Positions 44,212 through 53,415 are shown, counted from the stretch's first letter. The stretch: 64,000 nucleotides of DNA from Alteromonas sp. IB21 (GCF_016405965.1 NZ_JAEFCD010000004.1:1-64000); one strand, 5' to 3'. The notes: a model not told the origin generated them from the sequence alone. A program made the numbers and translations.

Positions 44212-44245
44212 AGGATAGAGTTTTTCTGTGACAGTTTTATTACGA
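44212..44245 (-). promoter_or_regulatory. Pho-box-like promoter of the TonB operon
   Basis: On the minus strand TCGTAAT-AAAA-CTGTCAC (44228-44245) matches the two 7-mer, 4-bp-spacer plan of PhoB sites (CTGTCAT-AAAT-CTGTCAT). It is followed after 10 bp by TATCCT (44212-44217) as a -10 element, the expected spacing for a PhoB-activated promoter. The 18 nt at 44225-44242 are identical to those at 53429-53446 before phoB. Further CTGTCAT and GTGTCAT half-sites lie at 44248-44254 and 44268-44274 on the other strand. Confidence 0.7.
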
Positions 44246-44284
44246 AACTGTCATATTAGAACCGAAAGTGTCATGTTTAACTCA

Positions 44285-44311
44285 TAAAAAAGGCCGCATG
44301 TAGCGGCCTTA
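44285..44311 (-). terminator. rho-independent terminator of the TonB-dependent receptor gene
   Basis: A stem AAGGCCGC / GCGGCCTT with a five-base loop and a minus-strand T6. It lies 17 bp after the receptor stop and separates the receptor unit from the TonB operon. Confidence 0.9.
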
Positions 44312-44327
44312 AGGATAAGTTCGGTAA

Positions 44328-46976
44328 TTAGAAGTCATATTTATATGACAATCTAATTCCAGTACCTCGTGTCTCAGACCTAAGCAGGGTATCGTTAAAT
44401 TCAATTTCACGATCTTCACCTAAGATATTCTGAACACGTAATGTGACAGTGCTATTAAAATCAGGATAGTACTTGTACACCATATCCAGTGAATGGAATG
44501 GCTGTTCAAAGTTATCGTCAAATCCATCGATACCGGCAATCAAGATACGCTCACCGAAAACGTTGTACACTAAAGATGCTGAGTGTTCGCCGTTGTCTGA
44601 GTCATAGCCTAGCTGCATGTTCAACACGTACTGAGAGTGTCCCGTCATTCGACGAACTTCATTAGTGATTGCTGCTGATACACCGGTTTGTTCAACGATT
44701 TGCTGACGATCTAACACAATCTCAGAGTCACTGACTGTGATGTTACCTGTCATGAACAAGTTGTCCCAGATACCGTCGCCGATAAAAGCTAAGTCTTGCA
44801 GGAATTCGACTTCCATACCATATACCTCGCCTGATTCGGCGTTCGCGATACGGATAAGTGGCGGACCATCCTGAGCTGGAGACTGAACGGATTCGATAGG
44901 CGCTTCCATGTCTTTATAGAAAAGACCTACCGACACGTTGTTACCCGCTTCGCGATACCATTCCCAACGCACATCATAGTTGATGATATCGGTGGTACTT
45001 ACACCAGGCGTACCTGCAATTGGGAAGTTCGTCAACGGGTCCAAATAAGTCGCTGAAGAAACTTCACGAAGGTCAGGACGTACAACCGTTTGACCGATAC
45101 TTGCACGTAGCTGCATATCATCTTGTAAGAAGTACGTGACCGCTAGCGCTGGATAGAAATCATCTTCTTGGAACGCTAACTGTGCACGATCGGCTTCGTC
45201 GCTTAAATCGAACTGGTTAGTACGTGGGTCGAGTGGAGCAACAACCTGACGGAAGTCTTCCCATCGCACACCACCAGTGAATCGCCACTTGTTGTCATAG
45301 AAAAAGTCAGCTTCAAAATAGTAAGCATCAATTTTCTGCCCTGCAACGTAATCGTCACCAGCAATGGTAGTGTCACGTATAATTGGGCGGCTAGACAATG
45401 AAAGCGTATCTAATACATCGTCGCTAAAGATTTGACTAAAGTCGTTTCCGTCTAAAATTGAACGGTCTTCAACACCAAGTGTATTAATGTCAAAACGGCG
45501 GTTTTCAGCAGTCCGTGTTTTAGTTACAAAGCTTGTACCCACTTTGTACTCAGTTTCCCACTTACCCAATGTCATTGGATAAGTTACGTTATAGCCAAAG
45601 TTCTCCAAACGATCGTGAAGGTCCTGGAAGGTATAACGTGCCGCAGTTTGTGCATCTGCCAAGAAAATTTCGTTTTCATCGTCGAAGATGCCGTCATCAT
45701 TCACGTCTTCCATAACGAAACGCGCATTGAAGTTACCTGGCGCATGACGAACAGAACGTCCCAGTGAATACGTCCAGTCAACACCCATAAAGTTAAGTTC
45801 AGGGAATGTATGCTGGCCCTTCACTTGATTGGTATACAGCGAGCGCTCTTCGTACTGGATGTCGATATCGCGAATACGCAACCCTTCTGCTTGGTTCAAG
45901 TTTTCTGTATTACCAAACATTTCGCGAATTTCATCACGGGTATCGTTTAGTACGATAAGACTGTAGTCAATACGGTGCTGACGATTGTAGTCTACACCAA
46001 GCGTTAACAGAGAAGACCAAGTAACGGTTTGCTCAGTACCCTGAATATCGTCAAAGAAGCGCACATTGATAATGTCATCGCCCACTAAGTCAGGGTCTTG
46101 TAGCTCGTATTCTTCAGAAGAGCGAGTTTGGGCTGAGTAACGAGAAGTTACCAAAAAGCCAAAACGCCAATCGTCGTCATAGTCGTAACTGTCACCGTAG
46201 GTAACGTTAAAGCGCATATCTGGATCGGCTGATGTTTTTTCTAAGCCGTATGCTCTGTTCGTACCTTTAAACAACTCTAGTGCTTCTTCCGGCTCTAGGT
46301 CGTCTAAGAAGTTCTTAGAATCCCAACGATCCTGGATAGCTTCTGAAGCTGCGCGTGTACCATCATCTTCACCCGTCCAATCTCGACCGCCACCAGCGTA
46401 ATCTAATACATCACCCGAGTTTTCAGTATCTATGCCAACAGCAGCTGACAGGTTGAAAACGCGCTCCGTTGGGATTGACTTTAAGCGAATATCAACGTTA
46501 CCACCACCGAATGCAGCAGGCATTGACGGTGAGTATGATTTTTGAACGGCCAAGCTTTCGATAATACTTGCAGGGAATAAATCCAGCGGTATTACGTTAC
46601 GTGTTGGATCCGGACTAGGTACGATTGCACCGTTTAATTGCGTTGATGAATAACGCTCACCAAGACCGCGAACGTAGATAAAACGACCATCTACAAGGGT
46701 CAAACCGGTTACACGTCTAAGTGCGCCAGCAGCATCGCTATCGCCTGTACGTGAAATTTGCTCTGCGCCCATAATATCGGCAACAAAAGCCTGATTCTTA
46801 CGTTCTTCCATTACTGCCGTTGCGGTGCCTTTTAGGCGCGTACCGGTAGCCACTACCTCTTCAATCACTTCATCTTCATCTGATTGAGCGTAGGCCATAG
46901 TCGTTGGAAACAAGATACTTGCTGCAACGGCTAAGCTGATGGGTTTTAGAAGAAACCTGTTAGCAGGTCTGTTCAT
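44328..46976 (-). CDS. TonB-dependent outer membrane receptor
   Basis: The 882-residue precursor has a signal peptide (about 1-30, ending AYAQ), a TonB-box-like acidic stretch (EVIEEVVATGTR) and a plug domain (SDAAGALRRVTGLTLV, YVRGLGERYSSTQLNGA, PSMPAAFGGGNVDI). A 22-strand barrel follows, ending in the C-terminal aromatic SYKYDF. It has an AGAGG Shine-Dalgarno and lies 120 bp after a large lipoprotein gene. TonB, ExbB and ExbD follow on the same strand. The substrate is not visible in the sequence. Pho-box-like sites upstream of the lipoprotein gene suggest phosphate, a phosphate ester or a metal-phosphate complex. Confidence 0.94.
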   Translation of the reverse strand: MNRPANRFLLKPISLAVAASILFPTTMAYAQSDEDEVIEEVVATGTRLKGTATAVMEERKNQAFVADIMGAEQISRTGDSDAAGALRRVTGLTLVDGRFIYVRGLGERYSSTQLNGAIVPSPDPTRNVIPLDLFPASIIESLAVQKSYSPSMPAAFGGGNVDIRLKSIPTERVFNLSAAVGIDTENSGDVLDYAGGGRDWTGEDDGTRAASEAIQDRWDSKNFLDDLEPEEALELFKGTNRAYGLEKTSADPDMRFNVTYGDSYDYDDDWRFGFLVTSRYSAQTRSSEEYELQDPDLVGDDIINVRFFDDIQGTEQTVTWSSLLTLGVDYNRQHRIDYSLIVLNDTRDEIREMFGNTENLNQAEGLRIRDIDIQYEERSLYTNQVKGQHTFPELNFMGVDWTYSLGRSVRHAPGNFNARFVMEDVNDDGIFDDENEIFLADAQTAARYTFQDLHDRLENFGYNVTYPMTLGKWETEYKVGTSFVTKTRTAENRRFDINTLGVEDRSILDGNDFSQIFSDDVLDTLSLSSRPIIRDTTIAGDDYVAGQKIDAYYFEADFFYDNKWRFTGGVRWEDFRQVVAPLDPRTNQFDLSDEADRAQLAFQEDDFYPALAVTYFLQDDMQLRASIGQTVVRPDLREVSSATYLDPLTNFPIAGTPGVSTTDIINYDVRWEWYREAGNNVSVGLFYKDMEAPIESVQSPAQDGPPLIRIANAESGEVYGMEVEFLQDLAFIGDGIWDNLFMTGNITVSDSEIVLDRQQIVEQTGVSAAITNEVRRMTGHSQYVLNMQLGYDSDNGEHSASLVYNVFGERILIAGIDGFDDNFEQPFHSLDMVYKYYPDFNSTVTLRVQNILGEDREIEFNDTLLRSETRGTGIRLSYKYDF

Positions 46977-47096
46977 GATTAACCTCTTTAGAAAGGAATA
47001 CTTTTACGAATGAAAAATTCGTGTCTTACAAACTTAAAAGCAAGTGCGTCACTATCCGCAACACACTTGCTTGTCTTAGGCTATGCGATGTGGGTC

Positions 47097-49889
47097 TTAT
47101 TCAAGACCTACAGTCCAGCCCGCAGTCCAATCGTTGTCAGCGTCTTTAACTGCACCGATAAAGTCTACAGAAGAGAAGAAGCTGTCTAGCGTCGATACGT
47201 CAGTCGCAGCAGTTGCGTCTACTGTGTAGATACCGTTAAGTACTGTCGCAGTATTATCAAGTAGGCTGTTACCTGTTTGCGCAGTGAACCACTCTTCTTG
47301 GCTAAAGTCGCCAGAGTCTTTGATATTTTCCGCACACGCTAGTACAGATGTTTCAAAAGTAAGCTGAGGCGTGTTAGTGCCGTCCATGTTAGCAAGTAGC
47401 GTAGTGTCGCCATCGCTAAGGTCAGCTTCGAAACATTCACCCATACCCGCTGGGCCAGTGACTACGAAGTTGTATAACTGCGCGTTAGTTTGGTCACGAA
47501 GTAGAACACCTTCTGAGTCAGCGTCAGCAGTGTCGAACTCGTTACCAATGATAGTCATGTTAGCAATCATTGGGTTAGAGAACGCTAGACCGTCACCGCC
47601 GTCACCGTCACCTTCAATTGCGCGGTTAGCATCAGAGTTGTCTTCAGCGTGCTTAACTAGTACGAACTGAAGCTTACCTACGTAGCCGTTATCCCAGTCT
47701 ACAGAGTCATCTTGAATGCCTGTTAGCGTAAGGTACTTAACGTTTACTGCACCACCAAAGAACTCAACACCATCATCCGCGTTTTTGTGTACTTGTACAT
47801 ACTCAACAGTAGTACCAGAACCTACACCGCCAAACGTGATACCGTTTAGTTCGTTATCTGGGGCGATTTCGAAACCACCGTGCATTACGCGAACGTAGCG
47901 AAGCGTACCAGAACTATCAGTGTTATCTGTACCACCGAACACTGCACCTTCTTGTGCACCTTCAACTTGAAGTGAACAATCAGTACCGTCCTGAGGACAC
48001 TTAGTAGATTCACCGTTACCTAGAACGATCATGCCGCCCCATTGGCCAGCTTCACCCGCTTCAAGACCGCCAACAACGTGGTCACGTGAAGTAAACGTGA
48101 TTGGGTTTTCAGCAGTACCGTTTGCATTAATCTCTGAGTCACGGCTAATTACTAGGTAGTCGTTACCAGATGCGCCATAAACAGTTACGCCAGGCTCGAC
48201 AGTAAGGGTTGCGCTGTTTTCTTTGTCGCCACCTACGAATACTGCACCTGAAAGCGCGTAGAAGTTACCTTCTGTAAGTGTTAGGTCAGACGTGATAGTG
48301 CCAGACACTTCGCACGTAGTGGTTGAACCGTCTACTGGCGTAATTGACGTTGTACCTGAAGGGCAACCAGAAGCAGATTGTGCTAGTTCGATGTTACCGC
48401 CACCGAAACCGAATGCCCAACCTTGACGCCAGTCGTCTTCACCAACAGCACCAACGAATGTGTTTGCTTCAAAGAAAGTATCAAGCAATGTAGATGCGTC
48501 GCCACCAGCAGTAAGAAGTGCGCTTTCTGCTGTAAGTGTACCGTCCGGGTTAAGACCAAGATTTGCACGGTCTTCAAACGCGATTAGCTGGTTACCTTCT
48601 TGGCCTGTGAACCATGCTTCTAGGTCAACTGCACCCTCTGGCGTATTGAACGGCTCAGAACAAGCAATCGCTGAGTAAGTCATGGTTAGGTCACCGTCAG
48701 AAAGGTTAGCTTGAACCGTTTCGTCAGTGTCCATTTCTAAACACTCGCCCATTGCTTCTGGACCAGTGATAAGGAAGTTCATTAGGTTTGCGCCAGTTTG
48801 GTCGCGAAGTAGTAGACCTTCAGAGTCAGCGTCAGCTGTATCGAAAGTGTTACCGATCACTGTCATGTTAGCGATCATTGGCTTAGAGAATTCTAGACCG
48901 TCACCACCGTCGCCGTCACCTTCAATACCGCGGTTCGCGTCAGAGTTGTCAGCGGCATGCTGAACATAAACGTACTGAAGCTTACCTTTATAACCGTTGT
49001 CCCAGTCTACTGAGTCATCTTGGTTAGCCGTTAAAACTAGGTGTTTCGCGTTTACCGCACCGCCGAAGAATTCTACACCGTCATCTGCGTTGCTGTGTAC
49101 TTGTACATAGTCAACTTCTGTACCTGAACCAACACCACCGAAAGTGATACCGTTAAGTTCGTTGTCTGGCGCAATTTCAAAACCAGCGTACTTAACTACT
49201 ACGTATTTAAGGATACCAGAGCTGTCTGTATCGTCTGTACCACCAAATACTGCACCTTCTTCTGCACCTTCAACCTGAAGCGCGCAGTCAGAACCATCTT
49301 GTGGGCACTTAGTTGATGTACCGTTACCAAGGATAACAACACCACCCCATTGACCAGCACCAACTTCGTCGCCAACAACATCGTTGAATGAAGTCATGAT
49401 GATTGGAGAAGATGCTGTACCTTCTGCTTCAATTTTTGAGTCACGGCTAACTACAAGGTAATCAGCACCAGTACGACCAAAGATTACAGTGCCTTCTTCA
49501 ATAGCAAGCGTTACGCTGTCGGCTTTGTCGTTACCAATAAATACAGGACCTTCAAGCGCCCATACTTTGTCGTTTGTTAGTGTGATAACACCTTGGTCGT
49601 CTGCATCTTCAGCAGTCAAACGACCAGAAAGAACGCGTACTTCTACCGTTTGGCCGAACGCTTCAGAAACTTCGCCACTTAGAAAAGAGCTTACTTCACC
49701 TGGAGCCGTGTCAGTTGAGCCTGTATCACCGCCTGTATTGCCGCCGTCAGTGTCACTACCATTGTTATTAGTTGTATTAGTAACGCTGTTATCAATATCG
49801 CCTTCGCTAATATTGATGTCGCCGCCACAGCCAGCTAGCACAAGCGCAGTAGCAATAGCTGAAGCTTTGAAAAGTTGCTTAAGTTCCAT
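47097..49889 (-). CDS. large lipoprotein with two tandem ~436-residue repeats, receptor partner
   Basis: I start at MELKQLFKASAIATALVLAGC, which has a GGAG Shine-Dalgarno and a clear lipobox (LAGC); 35 upstream codons are spurious. The 930-residue product has an Asn/Gly/Asp-rich linker and then two homologous halves, offset by about 1308 nt. Each half contains CPQDG..C, EGAVFGGTD, GFEIAPDNELNGITFGGVGSG, NADDGVEFFGGAVN, QDDSVDWDNGY, EGDGDGGDGL and a MGEC segment. The short strands and Asp/Gly turns suggest a right-handed beta-helix that may bind Ca2+. Placement directly before a TonB-dependent receptor suggests a surface substrate-capture partner, by analogy with SusD-type lipoproteins. No enzyme motif is seen. 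Confidence 0.85.
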   Translation of the reverse strand: MELKQLFKASAIATALVLAGCGGDINISEGDIDNSVTNTTNNNGSDTDGGNTGGDTGSTDTAPGEVSSFLSGEVSEAFGQTVEVRVLSGRLTAEDADDQGVITLTNDKVWALEGPVFIGNDKADSVTLAIEEGTVIFGRTGADYLVVSRDSKIEAEGTASSPIIMTSFNDVVGDEVGAGQWGGVVILGNGTSTKCPQDGSDCALQVEGAEEGAVFGGTDDTDSSGILKYVVVKYAGFEIAPDNELNGITFGGVGSGTEVDYVQVHSNADDGVEFFGGAVNAKHLVLTANQDDSVDWDNGYKGKLQYVYVQHAADNSDANRGIEGDGDGGDGLEFSKPMIANMTVIGNTFDTADADSEGLLLRDQTGANLMNFLITGPEAMGECLEMDTDETVQANLSDGDLTMTYSAIACSEPFNTPEGAVDLEAWFTGQEGNQLIAFEDRANLGLNPDGTLTAESALLTAGGDASTLLDTFFEANTFVGAVGEDDWRQGWAFGFGGGNIELAQSASGCPSGTTSITPVDGSTTTCEVSGTITSDLTLTEGNFYALSGAVFVGGDKENSATLTVEPGVTVYGASGNDYLVISRDSEINANGTAENPITFTSRDHVVGGLEAGEAGQWGGMIVLGNGESTKCPQDGTDCSLQVEGAQEGAVFGGTDNTDSSGTLRYVRVMHGGFEIAPDNELNGITFGGVGSGTTVEYVQVHKNADDGVEFFGGAVNVKYLTLTGIQDDSVDWDNGYVGKLQFVLVKHAEDNSDANRAIEGDGDGGDGLAFSNPMIANMTIIGNEFDTADADSEGVLLRDQTNAQLYNFVVTGPAGMGECFEADLSDGDTTLLANMDGTNTPQLTFETSVLACAENIKDSGDFSQEEWFTAQTGNSLLDNTATVLNGIYTVDATAATDVSTLDSFFSSVDFIGAVKDADNDWTAGWTVGLE
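47190..49600 (-). repeat. internal tandem duplication within the lipoprotein gene
   Basis: The two halves of the gene are still similar at DNA level. For example, the stretch beginning ACTGCACCTT at 47941 matches the one at 49249, an offset of 1308 bp (436 codons). Long runs encoding GFEIAPDNELNGITFGGVGSG differ mainly at third positions. This is an old but conserved domain duplication, not a recent slippage. Confidence 0.85.
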
Positions 49890-49951
49890 GTGTTTCTCCA
49901 AGTACGGTATAATTATGGATTTAGAAAACGCGGAAACTTTAACTGAGGTAA

Positions 49952-49969
49952 ATGACACATTTGTTACAT
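49952..49969 (-). promoter_or_regulatory. second Pho-box-like site before the lipoprotein gene
   Basis: On the minus strand the site reads ATGTAAC-AAAT-GTGTCAT, with a perfect AAAT spacer and six of seven matches in the second half. It ends about 62 bp before the start codon. A divergent half-site pair CTGTAAC-AAAA-GTTTCAT lies at 49977-49994 on the plus strand. Confidence 0.5.
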
Positions 49970-50191
49970 TAAGGCGCTGTAACAAAAGTTTCATATAAAA
50001 AGTTCAATTTTTGGCTTTCGAGGATAAGTAAATTGGAAAAATAACCAAATCGGAGCAATTATTTTTACTTTTCTTATACTTATGGCTAGCTTTGCTGATT
50101 CGATAAAATTGGCCACCAGATATGCCGAGAGATGACAACTTCTAGATTCAACCACCAAGACCTAAATACCAAGAGCGTTGAAACTCCATTT

Positions 50192-50209
50192 GTGACGCAA
50201 TTATGACAA
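50192..50209 (-). promoter_or_regulatory. Pho-box-like site upstream of lipoprotein-receptor genes
   Basis: On the minus strand the site reads TTGTCAT-AATT-GCGTCAC, six and five matches out of seven to the PhoB half-site. It lies 43 bp after the PstS-like stop and about 300 bp before the lipoprotein start. The -10 element is not clear. Confidence 0.55.
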
Positions 50210-50251
50210 ATTTTATGCGCCGCGTATGTGAACTCACATAGGAAGAATTGT

Positions 50252-51256
50252 TTATTCGGCTAATAACCGTCGTTGACGCACAAGAACATCTTCCCTTATT
50301 GGAAAGTACCCGTCTCTTGATACCTGCTGCTGCCCTTCCTTTGACAAAATATAGCGAAGAAATTCTCTTTCTAATGTGGGTAGCGGTTCATTTGGCTTCT
50401 TATTAATCACTAAATAGAGAAAGCGAGCAAATGGATAGGTCTCGTTACGCACGGTGTCGATAGATAACGGTATTAAATTATCTAGCGAATTCCCCAGCGG
50501 CAACGCACGAACGCCTGCTGTTTTGTAGCCGTACGCGGCATAGCCAATAGCACCTGTACCACTGGCCACAGATAGCACTACAGATGCAGAGCCTGGCTGT
50601 TCATTCACCGTGTTTTTGAAGTCACCATCGCACAATGCCATCACTTTGAATAAACCATAGGTTCCTGAAACAGAATTTCTTCCATAAAGTCGGATAGGAG
50701 AACGGTAAGCGATATCATCAACACCAAGCTGCGACCAATTTGCTATTTCCTTTTCACTTCCGCAAAAATGTGTTTCCGAAAACACAGCGTCGACTTGCTC
50801 TAACGTCATACCTGGAAGTGGGTTACGTCTATCTACAAAGATAGCAATCGCATCCATTGCGACTTTTAAAACCGTTGGGGGATAGCCGTGTATACGCGTG
50901 AAATCTCGAATTTCACTGGGTTTTAATTCTCGGCTCATAGGGCCAATAGTTGCCGTGCCTTCAATCAGCGCAGGTGGTGCTGTCGATGAACCTGACGCCT
51001 GGATTTGAAAGCCGACTTGGGGATAGAGCGTTTTGAATTCCTGTGACCAAAAGGTCATTAAATTAGCTAGCGTATCTGAGCCCACAGACGATATTTTTCC
51101 CGCTACGCCAGGAACTCGCTCGTAAGCTGGAACGTCGTAAACCTGAGAAATTATTTGAGTGGGCATTTTGTTCGAGGTAGTAGCGAACGCTTTGGTAAAC
51201 AATAATACCACTGCTAGTAAAAGTACGTTTGAAAGAAAACACCACAGACTTTTCAT
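50252..51256 (-). CDS. PstS-like periplasmic phosphate-binding protein
   Basis: I start at MKSLWCFLSNVLLL because GAGGAAAG precedes it and a signal peptide follows (ending near FATT). The product is 334 residues, in the range of the PstS/PBP-like family. Ligand-loop motifs are GSDTLANLM, ASGSSTAPPALIEGTATIGPMSR, RNSVSGTYGLF and SGTGAIGYAAYG. It lies about 35 bp downstream of phoR, with no pstC, pstA, pstB or phoU nearby. It may serve a distant Pst transporter, deliver phosphate arriving through the TonB-dependent receptor, or act as a phosphate sensor for PhoR. Transcription is presumably with phoBR. Confidence 0.9.
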   Translation of the reverse strand: MKSLWCFLSNVLLLAVVLLFTKAFATTSNKMPTQIISQVYDVPAYERVPGVAGKISSVGSDTLANLMTFWSQEFKTLYPQVGFQIQASGSSTAPPALIEGTATIGPMSRELKPSEIRDFTRIHGYPPTVLKVAMDAIAIFVDRRNPLPGMTLEQVDAVFSETHFCGSEKEIANWSQLGVDDIAYRSPIRLYGRNSVSGTYGLFKVMALCDGDFKNTVNEQPGSASVVLSVASGTGAIGYAAYGYKTAGVRALPLGNSLDNLIPLSIDTVRNETYPFARFLYLVINKKPNEPLPTLEREFLRYILSKEGQQQVSRDGYFPIREDVLVRQRRLLAE

Positions 51257-51291
51257 CTTTCCTCGGCCTTTAACCACGTAACATCCCCAAT

Positions 51292-52593
51292 CTAAAGTGT
51301 TTCTGTAATGAGTTCGTTGTCCAGAACAAATGAGAAGTTGCTTCCCTCTCCCAACGTACTTGAAATTTCTAAGCGCGAATTATGATGGCTGAGCACGTGT
51401 TTTACAATGGACAAGCCTAAACCTGACCCGCCGGTTTTTCTTGAACGCGCTTTATCAACCCGATAGAAACGTTCGGTTAGGCGATTGAGATGGTTTTGCT
51501 CAATACCATCTCCATTATCAACAACAGAAAATTCTGCACCATTAGTCTTACGCTGCCAATACACGTTAATTTCACCACCAGCGGGGGTATAATGTACTGC
51601 GTTGAAAACAAGGTTCGAACACGCACTTCTAAGCTCAGTTTCTACACCGAATACGTAAAGGTCTTCATCCACATGGAATGTAATCGTATGATTTTTATCT
51701 TTGTTAAGTGACTGCGCTTCTCTTTCAACTTGCGCGAGCATCACAGGAACATTAACGACGTTTTCGTAAATTCGCTCTGAGCTTGCTTCAATGCGAGACA
51801 ACACCAACAAGTCCTCTATCAAACTTTGCATCCGTTGGGTTTGTGATGTCATTTCTTTCATCGCTTTTTGCATAAATGGATCAGCGTCTTCATCTATGGG
51901 TAGAATTTCTAAATAACCATTTATTACCGTTAGCGGCGTGCGGAGCTCATGAGACACATTCGCTACAAAGTCTTTTCGCATTTCCTCGAGCTGTGAAACA
52001 CGGGTGATATCACGGGCAATAAGTAAAAGGTGCTCGTCACCATAGGGCATGATGCGATATTCAAAGGTTTTGTTTGGATTGGTGGGCGATGGAACTTCAA
52101 TGGGATACTTGTAGTTGCCCGCATGAAAATACTGAATAAACTCAGGGTGGCGAATCAAGTTATCGATGCGGCGGCCTGAGTCTTGAGGCCATTTTAATCC
52201 CAAATCTAAGCGGGCCAGGCGGTTACACCACATAATGCACGCCTTTGCGTCTACAACAACAGCCGCATCAGGCAAGGCTTCAGAACCTTCCCGAAAACGC
52301 TTAACGAGTTCGCCTAGTTCTTTGCGTTTATTCCTATTGCGACGCTGAAGGTAGTAAATACCTTCATAAATATGTTCCCACACGCCGCGCACCGTGGGAG
52401 GAGACATCTTACGGCTGTGCCACAGCCAGCGGTTTAGCTTATAAAGATGCCAATAATTAAACAGTAGGAGAAGCGTTGCGCCAATGGCAACCGCAAATAG
52501 CATGTCATCTAAATACCACCCGACCAGCGCAAATATCACAAGGAATAAGACTAAGCGCAGTGTACTTCTCAGCCAAGAGAAAGGGTAATACAT
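51292..52593 (-). CDS. phoR: phosphate regulon sensor histidine kinase PhoR
   Basis: PhoR phosphorylates PhoB when phosphate is scarce. The 433-residue length is normal. It has two closely spaced N-terminal membrane helices (about 8-45) with almost no periplasmic loop, as in E. coli PhoR. A charged linker, a PAS domain (about 100-190; DAAVVVDAKACIMWCNR), HisKA with SHELRTPLTVINGYLE and HATPase (GSGLGLSIVKHVL) follow. It lies 100 bp after phoB. The short periplasmic part implies that sensing depends on a membrane partner such as PstSCAB/PhoU, which is not encoded here. Confidence 0.96.
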   Translation of the reverse strand: MYYPFSWLRSTLRLVLFLVIFALVGWYLDDMLFAVAIGATLLLLFNYWHLYKLNRWLWHSRKMSPPTVRGVWEHIYEGIYYLQRRNRNKRKELGELVKRFREGSEALPDAAVVVDAKACIMWCNRLARLDLGLKWPQDSGRRIDNLIRHPEFIQYFHAGNYKYPIEVPSPTNPNKTFEYRIMPYGDEHLLLIARDITRVSQLEEMRKDFVANVSHELRTPLTVINGYLEILPIDEDADPFMQKAMKEMTSQTQRMQSLIEDLLVLSRIEASSERIYENVVNVPVMLAQVEREAQSLNKDKNHTITFHVDEDLYVFGVETELRSACSNLVFNAVHYTPAGGEINVYWQRKTNGAEFSVVDNGDGIEQNHLNRLTERFYRVDKARSRKTGGSGLGLSIVKHVLSHHNSRLEISSTLGEGSNFSFVLDNELITETL

Positions 52594-52693
52594 GAGATAG
52601 CTCGCGTTGTTAAGAGTAAAAAGAAGCGCACATCAATAAGGGCGAAAAAACTAAGGGGAGCAACGACGTGTTTCTCCCCTCATTGTGTTCACT

Positions 52694-53383
52694 TTATAGC
52701 TTAGTAGAAAAACGATAACCTGCGCCGCGTACTGTTTGAATCATTGCATCGTGACCGTGACGAGAGATAGCCTTACGCAAACGTCGAATATGCACATCGA
52801 CTGTTCTATCTTCAACATATACGTTGGTTCCCCACACATTATCAAGCAATAGCTCTCGGCTGTATACGCGTTCTGGGTGCGTCATGAAAAAGTGAAGGAG
52901 TTTGAATTCCGTTGGGCCCATGTCTAGCGGGTCGTCATTTGCCATAACGCGATGAGATACCGGCTCTAATTTAAGGCCATTAAATTCGATTGGCTCTTCA
53001 CTAGAGGTGGGTGTAACCCTGCGCATTACCGCTTTTATTCGCGCGACCAGTTCTTTGGGTGAGAAGGGCTTGGTCACATAGTCATCCGCGCCCGCATCAA
53101 GACCACGGATTTTATCTTCCTCTTCTCCGCGAGCTGTAAGCATAATGACGGGAATATCACGGGTGAACTCGTGCTGTTTCAAGCTTTTCGCTAATTGAAC
53201 ACCACTACCACCGGGCAACATCCAATCTAGCAATATTAAATCGGGATACGGCTCACAAATCTTTTCCTGCGCGACATCGAAGTCTTCCGCTTCAATAATG
53301 TTAAATCCTGATTGTTCCAACACAAACTTTAACATTTCACGGATAGGCGCTTCGTCCTCAACCACCAACACTGTACGAGACAT
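52694..53383 (-). CDS. phoB: phosphate regulon response regulator PhoB
   Basis: PhoB is an OmpR-family activator that binds Pho boxes when phosphorylated. The internal ATG ([18 protein letters not shown]) is preceded by AGGAA at good spacing and gives 229 residues, the same length as E. coli PhoB; six upstream codons are discarded. The receiver has the phosphoacceptor in [32 protein letters not shown] and [19 protein letters not shown]. The winged helix ends with [14 protein letters not shown] and [10 protein letters not shown] Pho-box-like site 49 bp upstream indicates autoregulation. Confidence 0.97.
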   Translation of the reverse strand: MSRTVLVVEDEAPIREMLKFVLEQSGFNIIEAEDFDVAQEKICEPYPDLILLDWMLPGGSGVQLAKSLKQHEFTRDIPVIMLTARGEEEDKIRGLDAGADDYVTKPFSPKELVARIKAVMRRVTPTSSEEPIEFNGLKLEPVSHRVMANDDPLDMGPTEFKLLHFFMTHPERVYSRELLLDNVWGTNVYVEDRTVDVHIRRLRKAISRHGHDAMIQTVRGAGYRFSTKL

Positions 53384-53415
53384 CGTTATATTCCTGCTCA
53401 TTTTTAATCGTCGCT

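Larger units (their letters stand above)
49890..50251. other. promoter region of the lipoprotein-receptor unit
   Basis: This 362-bp region separates the PstS-like gene from the lipoprotein gene on the minus strand. It contains two Pho-box-like sites, listed separately, and no open frame. I see no strong terminator for the phoB-phoR-pstS unit, so read-through into the receptor genes is possible. Confidence 0.6.

Noticed and set aside
47190..49600. Recent assembly artefact or slippage as the cause of the lipoprotein duplication
   Set aside because: The copies differ at many positions, mostly silent, so this is an old duplication maintained by selection.
47371..49998. Several plus-strand frames antisense to the duplicated lipoprotein gene
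   Set aside because: They mirror the repeat structure of the real gene and are Ser/Pro-rich shadows with no ribosome sites.
53389..53401. Longer PhoB start six codons upstream
   Set aside because: The internal ATG has a well-spaced AGGAA and gives exactly the 229-residue length of E. coli PhoB.
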